36,719 nt of DNA, from assembly GCA_029008005.1 (NCBI GenBank), contig JAQXIX010000045.1, positions 1 to 36,719 on the forward strand, given 5' to 3'. A program made the position numbers and the translations under genes. Below, piece after piece: positions 32,245 to 36,719 of the stretch (within the stretch, counting starts at the first letter, position 1; the number at the start of each line of letters is the position of its first letter). The stretch is from Bacillota bacterium (GTDB lineage Bacteria; Bacillota; Clostridia; Peptostreptococcales; Anaerovoracaceae). Below the pieces are notes generated by a model. The model had not been told where the DNA came from. It worked only from the letters and a program-made list of their open reading frames with translations, and did no database searches.

Positions 32245-33269
32245 TAGAATCCTCCGTTGTTTCCGGCGAAGGCCAGAGGTCTGATTGCTTTAACTGACTG
32301 CATTACATCGTCGAAATCCTCCGGTGTAAGTGACTGAGGTCCGTCGCAAAGTGCCTGAGACGGATTATTGTGTACTTCGATCATAAGACCGTCTGCTCCG
32401 GCAGCTGTTGCAGCCATTGCCATTGGTTTTACAAGTGAAGCGATTCCTGTAGCATGACTCGGGTCAACGATTACAGGAAGATGTGTTTTTTCCTTAAGCA
32501 AAGGAACACACGCCAGGTCAAGAGTATTTCTCATGGCTGTTTCGAAGGTTCTGATTCCTCTTTCGCAGAGAATTACTTTCTGGTTGCCTCCTGCCATAAT
32601 GTATTCAGCACTCATGAGAAGTTCCTGAAGAGTACTTGAAAGACCCCTCTTAAGGAGAATAGGCTTATCGAGCTTTCCAAGTTCCTTGAGGAGTTCGAAA
32701 TTCTGCATGTTTCTGGCACCGACCTGAATAACGTCAACGTTTTCAAAGAGCGGAAGGTGTGAAATGTCCATGACCTCAGTTACAATCGGAAGGCCTGATT
32801 TTTCTTTGGCTTCGGAAAGCAGTCTTATTCCTTCGCTTCTCATACCCTGGAACGCGTAAGGAGAAGTTCTCGGTTTAAATGCACCGCCTCTGTAAAGTCC
32901 TGCTCCTGAGGCTTTTACTGATTCTGCAACTGAGCAGATCTGTTCCTCCGATTCAACTGAGCATGGTCCGGCGATTACCTGAAAATTGCCTCCGCCGATT
33001 TTTATTCCCGGTGCGATTTCAATTACTGTATCGTCAGGATGGAATTTGCGGCTGGCGCTTTTGTATGGTTCCTGAACTCGTTTAACGTCTTCAACGATAT
33101 CAAGAGCATTGATCAAATCGATATCAACCGATGCTGTATCGCCGACAAGTCCCATTATTGTTTTCGTCGAACCTTCTGTGAAATGGATGTCGATATTCAT
33201 GCCTTTAAGCCATGAAATAAGATTATCGAGCTGTTTTTTCTCCGGATTGCTTTTAAGTATTACTATCAT
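32244..33269 (-). CDS. aroF: 3-deoxy-7-phosphoheptulonate (DAHP) synthase, type I-beta with regulatory N-domain
   Basis: The enzyme condenses PEP and erythrose-4-phosphate, the first step to all aromatic amino acids. The 341 residues comprise an N-terminal ferredoxin-like domain (1-about 75), which in Thermotoga-type enzymes mediates Tyr/Phe inhibition, and the barrel with [41 protein letters not shown] and DPSHATG. The start is ATG 33269, behind AAGGAGAGAAAA. An upstream in-frame extension to 33425 runs through the attenuator and is not the gene. It is the first structural gene of the operon. Confidence 0.96.
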   Translation of the reverse strand: MIVILKSNPEKKQLDNLISWLKGMNIDIHFTEGSTKTIMGLVGDTASVDIDLINALDIVEDVKRVQEPYKSASRKFHPDDTVIEIAPGIKIGGGNFQVIAGPCSVESEEQICSVAESVKASGAGLYRGGAFKPRTSPYAFQGMRSEGIRLLSEAKEKSGLPIVTEVMDISHLPLFENVDVIQVGARNMQNFELLKELGKLDKPILLKRGLSSTLQELLMSAEYIMAGGNQKVILCERGIRTFETAMRNTLDLACVPLLKEKTHLPVIVDPSHATGIASLVKPMAMAATAAGADGLMIEVHNNPSQALCDGPQSLTPEDFDDVMQSVKAIRPLAFAGNNGGF

Positions 33270-33284
33270 TTTTCTCTCCTTGTT

Positions 33285-33321
33285 AATAAAAAGTGCTCCG
33301 CAGGGTGGTGTCTGCGGAGCA
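33285..33321 (-). terminator. Attenuator terminator in the aroF leader
   Basis: On the minus strand TGCTCCGCAG (33321-33312) pairs perfectly with CTGCGGAGCA (33303-33294) around an eight-base loop, followed by CTTTTTATT. It lies between a Phe/Tyr-rich leader peptide and aroF. Confidence 0.92.
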
Positions 33322-33426
33322 ATGATAAGTCTGTGGCATATTATGAATATCCTTATTTCTTTCGCAGCAAAACACCCTCTACAATCTAAAGTTCGTAAAG
33401 TAAAAAAAGTAATATTCAGCTGCAAA
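33307..33426 (-). promoter_or_regulatory. Phe/Tyr transcription attenuator: protector and antiterminator segments
   Basis: Four segments alternate as in classical attenuators. Segment 1, UUUGCAGC (33426-33419), lies inside the leader peptide gene and pairs with segment 2', GCUGCGAA (33368-33361), by 8 bp with one G-U. Segment 2, GGUGU (33376-33372) plus CUGCG (33367-33363), pairs with segment 3, CGCAGACACC (33316-33307), over 10 bp with a four-base bulge. Segment 3 overlaps the 5' arm of the terminator. Segment 2 begins two bases after the leader stop codon, so a ribosome ending there would mask it and let the terminator form. A ribosome stalled on Phe or Tyr codons would free it to antiterminate. 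Confidence 0.87.
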
Positions 33427-33441
33427 AAATTTAGTTGCCAT
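33379..33441 (-). CDS. Phe/Tyr-rich leader peptide of the aroF-tyrA-aroA-pheA operon
   Basis: This 20-codon ORF starts at ATG 33441, has AAAGGA eight bases upstream and stops at TAG 33381-33379. Phe occupies positions 5, 6, 12, 13, 15 and 18, and Tyr positions 10, 11 and 14, so nine of 20 codons specify the two end products of the operon. The densest block is YYFFYF (10-15). It lies between the operon promoter and the attenuator hairpins. Its role is to report charged tRNA-Phe and tRNA-Tyr through ribosome speed; the peptide itself probably has no function. Confidence 0.9.
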   Translation of the reverse strand: MATKFFAAEYYFFYFTNFRL

Positions 33442-33472
33442 AGTACTGTCCTTTAATGATTTATTTTTATTT

Positions 33473-33501
33473 ATTCTAACATGTGAAAATACGAATGTAA
33501 A
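33473..33501 (-). promoter_or_regulatory. Promoter of the aro operon
   Basis: On the minus strand TTTACA (33501-33496) and TAGAAT (33478-33473) are separated by 17 bases. Transcription would start near 33466, about 25 bases before the leader peptide, and give a leader of nearly 200 bases. Confidence 0.75.
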
Positions 33502-33540
33502 GTATATTTGTTAAAACCTACAAAAATAATTTTGTTTTTT

Positions 33541-33827
33541 CATTAAAAACGACAAAAACGATAATGACAGGTACGTGAGATAACTCTGCATGCCACAAGA
33601 AGAATGAAAAAACAAGGAGTTTTGATGCAAGTTGTGACATCAGACATTTCACGGAAAAGCATTTGCCATAAGAAACACTAAATAACTGTGAAATGAAGAG
33701 GTTCTTGTGGTAAATGCTTGATAGGCTCCTTTGATAAAGGAACCATATGTCATAAGTGATAAGTGAAATCCATGGATAATTGCAGTTTTTGTGGCAAATA
33801 GGAATCAGGCCTTTGCATATGCAGTAA
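33541..33827. repeat. Gene-free stretch with inverted copies of a TTTGCCAYAAG-like word
   Basis: The gap between the aro promoter and the nuclease-like gene has no convincing gene. It holds an 18-bp inverted repeat, AAGCATTTGCCATAAGAA (33656-33673) against TTCTTGTGGTAAATGCTT (33701-33718), complementary if two G-U pairs are allowed. Shorter copies of the word occur at about 33591 (GCCACAAG) and, inverted, at about 33787 (TTTTGTGGCAAA). A second small hairpin, TCCTTT-GAT-AAAGGA, lies near 33727-33741. ATTTCAC/GTGAAAT pairs also recur. It could encode a structured RNA or be the remains of a mobile repeat. Confidence 0.4.
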
Positions 33828-34610
33828 TCAAGCAGCCATTATCCTATACAAAATCGGCATGAAATCTTCACGACTTCTTACATCCGGCTCGAATGAAACA
33901 AAGACATCGCGCTCCAAAGCAAGACCGTGAAAGGAGTAGGCTATAAGCCTGTCGATGGCTGCAGAAACATATTCTCTAAGATCCATACGGCCGAAATGTT
34001 CCAGAATTATTTTTCGCCCGTCAACAGTCATAATGACAAAATCCGGATGAAAAATCCGGCTGCCTATTCGAAGTTCAGGCTCATATCTGTATGGAATACC
34101 GAAGTCCTCCAGCAGATTTCCGATAAATTGCTCAGATTTGCTTCGCACGAGAACACCATTGTTTGTCCTGTAGCGGAGATCATCCTTTCTGTCTGACTTA
34201 CAGCTCTGGGGACTGCAGGCCCAGTTATACTGCTTAGGGGTGAGGACAATTCGAGACAGCTCAAGTCCGGCAGATGAAAAAGACTGTAGAAGATTATTAA
34301 TTTCTCGACACCATTGAGGGGAATTGTCTGTTCGCTGGTCATCAAGATAAAGTCGGAGGTAATCCCGCCGTGCCATTGAGTAGAGTTTATCTTTGTCTTT
34401 GGTGATGCCGCGCTGGCACCCATTGGAATAGTCCCAGAAATTGCAGTAATTGCCGCGACGGCGCCAGCGTAGCCTGCCGTAACCCTTTGCTTCAAGGTAT
34501 TTTAATTCCTTGCGCAAAAAAGCAAGTTTCCTGCTTTCCGACTGCTGAAAATCGGAAATACAGTAATTGAAAGCGGCATATGCAGCGCCGGCATTGTAAT
34601 TATTAAACAT
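33828..34610 (-). CDS. Orphan PD-(D/E)XK nuclease-like protein
   Basis: The 260-residue protein ends in a PD-(D/E)XK-like fold. Ser159-Glu160 in RSKSEQFIGNLLED, Pro189-Asp190 in HPDFVIM and Glu204-His205 in IILEHFGRMD line up with the catalytic E...PD...ExK pattern, with His where Lys is usual. This EHFG variant is common in orphan proteins of gut Clostridia. The N-terminal half is rich in Arg, Tyr and Cys and may bind nucleic acid. I place the start at ATG 34610, behind GGGGGTAG; a longer reading from 34670 begins inside the promoter. The biological role is unknown, and no methylase or transposase lies nearby. Confidence 0.72.
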   Translation of the reverse strand: MFNNYNAGAAYAAFNYCISDFQQSESRKLAFLRKELKYLEAKGYGRLRWRRRGNYCNFWDYSNGCQRGITKDKDKLYSMARRDYLRLYLDDQRTDNSPQWCREINNLLQSFSSAGLELSRIVLTPKQYNWACSPQSCKSDRKDDLRYRTNNGVLVRSKSEQFIGNLLEDFGIPYRYEPELRIGSRIFHPDFVIMTVDGRKIILEHFGRMDLREYVSAAIDRLIAYSFHGLALERDVFVSFEPDVRSREDFMPILYRIMAA

Positions 34611-34641
34611 AATACTACCCCCGGAAATCTTTACATACCAT

Positions 34642-34670
34642 ATAATATAAAATTTGTTAATAAATGTCAA
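34642..34670 (-). promoter_or_regulatory. Promoter of the PD-(D/E)XK-like gene
   Basis: On the minus strand TTGACA (34670-34665) and TATTAT (34647-34642) are 17 bases apart, about 30 bases upstream of ATG 34610. Confidence 0.72.
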
Positions 34671-34694
34671 TAAAATCGTATGATGTTGTGAGAC

Positions 34695-35256
34695 CTAGTT
34701 CTTTGTGGCCAGGCTGTTGGCAATCATGCCCACGATAATCATTATAATTCCTATAAGGGAAACTGTCGTGGAGAAAGACAACTCCGAGAAGAATGGTAAA
34801 AAATACCTCCCCGGACTGAGTTGCTTCAATAACCGCAAGCTTGGCAGGGTTGTGCTTAACCATATCGGTGGCTTTGAAGAAGAGCAGGGTTGCGGCAACC
34901 CCGGAGAACAGCGCAACCAGGAAGGACTGGAAAATCTGTCCGGAACCGGGCATGCCGGAATGAATGCCGGCGTAGATACTGCAGAGAATCCAGAAAAGCA
35001 TGCTGCACAGCGTCATGCCGAAAACTCTCTAAAGAGCGGTGAGCTTATCACCGCATGCAGCCATCATTTTCCTGTTGACAAGAGGATACGAGAAAGCGGC
35101 AATCATAATGCAAAGTGCAGCAGTGGCAATGCTGCCAAGGTCTATTTCCGTTACCCGTGTTAGCTGCATGAGAAAAATACCAAAGAGTATTATCATAGAA
35201 ATCAGCAGATTTTTGCGAGGTGTTTTCTTGCCGAACAGAGGTGTCAGGTGATAATG
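34695..35256 (-). pseudogene. Decayed DMT-superfamily multidrug efflux transporter (PF13536-like), C-terminal half
   Basis: Read on the minus strand from about 35256, the frame gives LTPLFGKKTPRKNLL and then membrane segments (IILFGIFLMQL, AALCIMIAAFSYPLVNRKMM). At 35031-35029 an in-frame TAG interrupts the sequence where a Gln codon (CAG) probably stood, and the same frame continues RVFGMTLCSMLFWILCSIYAG. Near 34760 the frame shifts by one base, and the C-terminus SLIGIIMIIVGMIANSLATKN ends at TAG 34697-34695. The N-terminal half is absent; an in-frame stop lies at 35259-35257. So there is one truncation, one nonsense change and one frameshift. The family name comes from recall of similar proteins and is moderately sure. 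Confidence 0.72.
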
Positions 35257-35308
35257 TCAATATATATGCATTAATCTCCAATGCTTCGATAAAAACGGCG
35301 GATAACGT

Positions 35309-35338
35309 TTGCATCGCATTAGATATGTAATATATAAT
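35309..35338 (+). promoter_or_regulatory. Promoter of the secreted protein gene
   Basis: TTGCAT (35309-35314) and TATAAT (35333-35338) are 18 bases apart, about 90 bases before ATG 35428. Confidence 0.55.
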
Positions 35339-35427
35339 AGTTAAAAAGTGCATACCCATTATGAGGTTAATTGGGACAGAGATTTCGCAGAGCAAATAAT
35401 AAACAATTACTTTGGGAGGAAGAACGA

Positions 35428-36719
35428 ATGAAAAAACGAATACTTAGCATAGTACTCAGCCTTTGCATGGTATTTACCTTCGTACCACAGATGGCATATG
35501 CTGCGTCGACGTCGGACAGCGCTCCAAGCGTATCGGCGTATGCAACAAAGGCACAGCTGACGGATGGTACATTCGCACCGAATTCCGACGGAACCGCCAA
35601 CAATATCGGTAAGCTGATATTTGGAAAAAGCAGCAGCGGAAGTGCACAGGAATGGTACATACTTGGAAGCGACAGCAAGGTGTCCGGTGACAATACGGTA
35701 ATCTTTGCGGCAAGTCCGATGGTAACAGGACAGAAGTTTGACGGCCAGATGAGTGACCTGTCTCAGAATCCGGAAGGAGATAAAACGCTGGAAGCTGATT
35801 GCACCTATCTGGCCACGGCAGTTTCGGGAATAGTGTACTTAAATCATTACGGTGACAGCGATCTGCGCAGCAAACTGAAGGCTTTAGCTACAGAAAAATT
35901 CATCGCTGCAGAGCAGGGTATGATGAATGATACAACGGTGACAACTAATGATGTAAGGAACAATGCCGACTACACTACGACAGATAAGTTGTATGCTCCG
36001 GCGGCAGATGGCTTCGGTTCAAATTACAAAACAATAAAAGTAGGAAGCACTAATCAGAAAATTCTCGCCGCTGAATCTTATTGGAAGGATGAAACCCTTG
36101 GATTCTGGCTGCGTTCGGCAGGTAAAAATACTAATGATTCCGGGTTTCGAGACAGCCTGTTGTCATTATACGCAACTCCGGACAGTACTGTTTGGTATTA
36201 CATTGTTCCGGCTGAATATAATGTACGGCCTGCTGCGAATCTGAATCTGTCTGACGTGCTCTTCGCATCTGCTGCTACAGTAGAAAGGTCTTCTACAGAT
36301 GCGACATACGGAACGATTGAAGATGGAAAGGCAATGAGCCTGAAGCTTGACGGAAGCGACAAAAACATTGGCTCAGTAACATACAGCACTGCGGCAGGAG
36401 AGATTAACGTAAAAAGAGGAGGAACATCCCTTGTAGTCTCACTTGTTGTTCAGGGCAAGGATGGATCAAAGGATTGGTATTACAGCAGGAAGCTTTCGGG
36501 AACCGATGAGATAACGGTGAAAACATCCGCTATCAAGAGCGCGCTGTCTCTTTCTGATATTGATTTATCATCGTGCAGAATATGGCTGGAGGCATACAGC
36601 GATACTAAAGATAGGGGAGACGGGCTGGTTTATGCTGTTGAAGGTGAGGAAAGGGCAGAACCGGTCAATTCCGCATATGTTACCAAAAAACAGCTAATGT
36701 ATTCCTTCAGGCCATCCAG
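35428..36719 (+). CDS. Large secreted/surface protein with DUF6273-like region, cut by window end
   Basis: An open frame runs from ATG 35428 (behind TTTGGGAGGAAG) to the window end, at least 430 codons without a stop. Residues 1-26 form a signal peptide: MKKR, a hydrophobic core and AYA-A as a cleavage site. The region about 60-290 has the DUF6273-type pattern: EWYILGSDS early, TLGFWLRSAG in the middle and VRPAANLNLSDVLFASAA late. Proteins of this kind in anaerobic Clostridia are long, multidomain and thought to be surface exposed; function is unknown. Downstream domains and any wall anchor lie outside the window. Confidence 0.85.
   Translation, partial: MKKRILSIVLSLCMVFTFVPQMAYAASTSDSAPSVSAYATKAQLTDGTFAPNSDGTANNIGKLIFGKSSSGSAQEWYILGSDSKVSGDNTVIFAASPMVTGQKFDGQMSDLSQNPEGDKTLEADCTYLATAVSGIVYLNHYGDSDLRSKLKALATEKFIAAEQGMMNDTTVTTNDVRNNADYTTTDKLYAPAADGFGSNYKTIKVGSTNQKILAAESYWKDETLGFWLRSAGKNTNDSGFRDSLLSLYATPDSTVWYYIVPAEYNVRPAANLNLSDVLFASAATVERSSTDATYGTIEDGKAMSLKLDGSDKNIGSVTYSTAAGEINVKRGGTSLVVSLVVQGKDGSKDWYYSRKLSGTDEITVKTSAIKSALSLSDIDLSSCRIWLEAYSDTKDRGDGLVYAVEGEERAEPVNSAYVTKKQLMYSFRPS

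Noticed and set aside
33270-33425. 52-codon N-terminal extension of aroF
   Set aside because: It runs through the attenuator terminator and lacks a ribosome site; ATG 33269 has AAGGAG and begins the usual DAHP synthase N-domain.
33270-33470. T-box riboswitch before aroF
   Set aside because: No T-box sequence or specifier loop was found; the leader peptide and alternative hairpins explain the region.
33625-33681. 18-codon ORF with AAGGAG upstream
   Set aside because: It has a good ribosome site but no biased composition, no promoter and no partner gene; kept only as a remark in the repeat region.

Overview
The window reads as chromosomal DNA of an anaerobic, low-to-mid GC Gram-positive bacterium of the class Clostridia. 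The Bacillota-type cdaA-cdaR-glmM-glmS order, strong AAGGAGG ribosome sites, a long-form HPF, a GltX of clostridial type and an Anaerovoracaceae-like surface protein suggest this. The family-level placement is inference only. No phage, insertion sequence or CRISPR array was seen.

Layout. 1-212: the 3' end of tRNA-Pro, then tRNA-Met (or Ile2) and tRNA-Phe. 246-1214 (-): a YtqA/YhcC-type radical SAM enzyme. 1327-1854: hibernation factor HPF with its own promoter and terminator. 1989-11376 (+): one long operon holding c-di-AMP synthase CdaA, a very short CdaR, GlmM, GlmS, an APH-fold sugar kinase (NahK-like), a ROK protein, NagA and SAH hydrolase. This links c-di-AMP signalling, UDP-GlcNAc precursor supply and amino-sugar salvage. 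11597-24738 (+): a catabolic regulon for reductive pyrimidine degradation. 24826-26532 (-): glutamyl-tRNA synthetase. 26740-28915 (+): an ArsR-family repressor and a heavy-metal P-type ATPase. 28985-33269 (-): aroF-tyrA-aroA-pheA operon for Phe and Tyr synthesis. 33828-35256: an orphan PD-(D/E)XK protein and a decayed efflux-pump gene. 35428 to the end: a large secreted protein cut by the window edge.

Pyrimidine regulon. An NCS1 permease imports the base, PreT/PreA reduce it, dihydropyrimidinase opens the ring and an M20 amidohydrolase probably removes the carbamoyl group. A class III aminotransferase would turn beta-alanine into malonate semialdehyde. The window has no 3-hydroxypropionate-forming reductase. 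It has instead a CoA-acylating aldehyde dehydrogenase and a biotin-dependent carboxyltransferase. I infer a route malonate semialdehyde -> malonyl-CoA -> acetyl-CoA. A sigma-54 activator lies in the middle. The two transcription units around it each begin with a canonical GG-N10-GC sigma-54 promoter. Each is preceded by a 50-bp element made of two 18-bp dyads exactly 32 bp apart, and the element is inverted in one copy relative to the other.

Aromatic operon. Its leader shows a complete four-segment transcription attenuator: a 20-codon leader peptide with 6 Phe and 3 Tyr codons, a protector, an antiterminator and a perfect 10-bp terminator stem with a U-run. This is ribosome-stalling control, not a T-box.

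Other oddities. The metal ATPase lacks about 95 residues where the nucleotide-binding domain should be. CdaR has been reduced to about one YbbR domain. A 386-base gene-free stretch (33442-33827) carries inverted copies of a TTTGCCAYAAG-like word.
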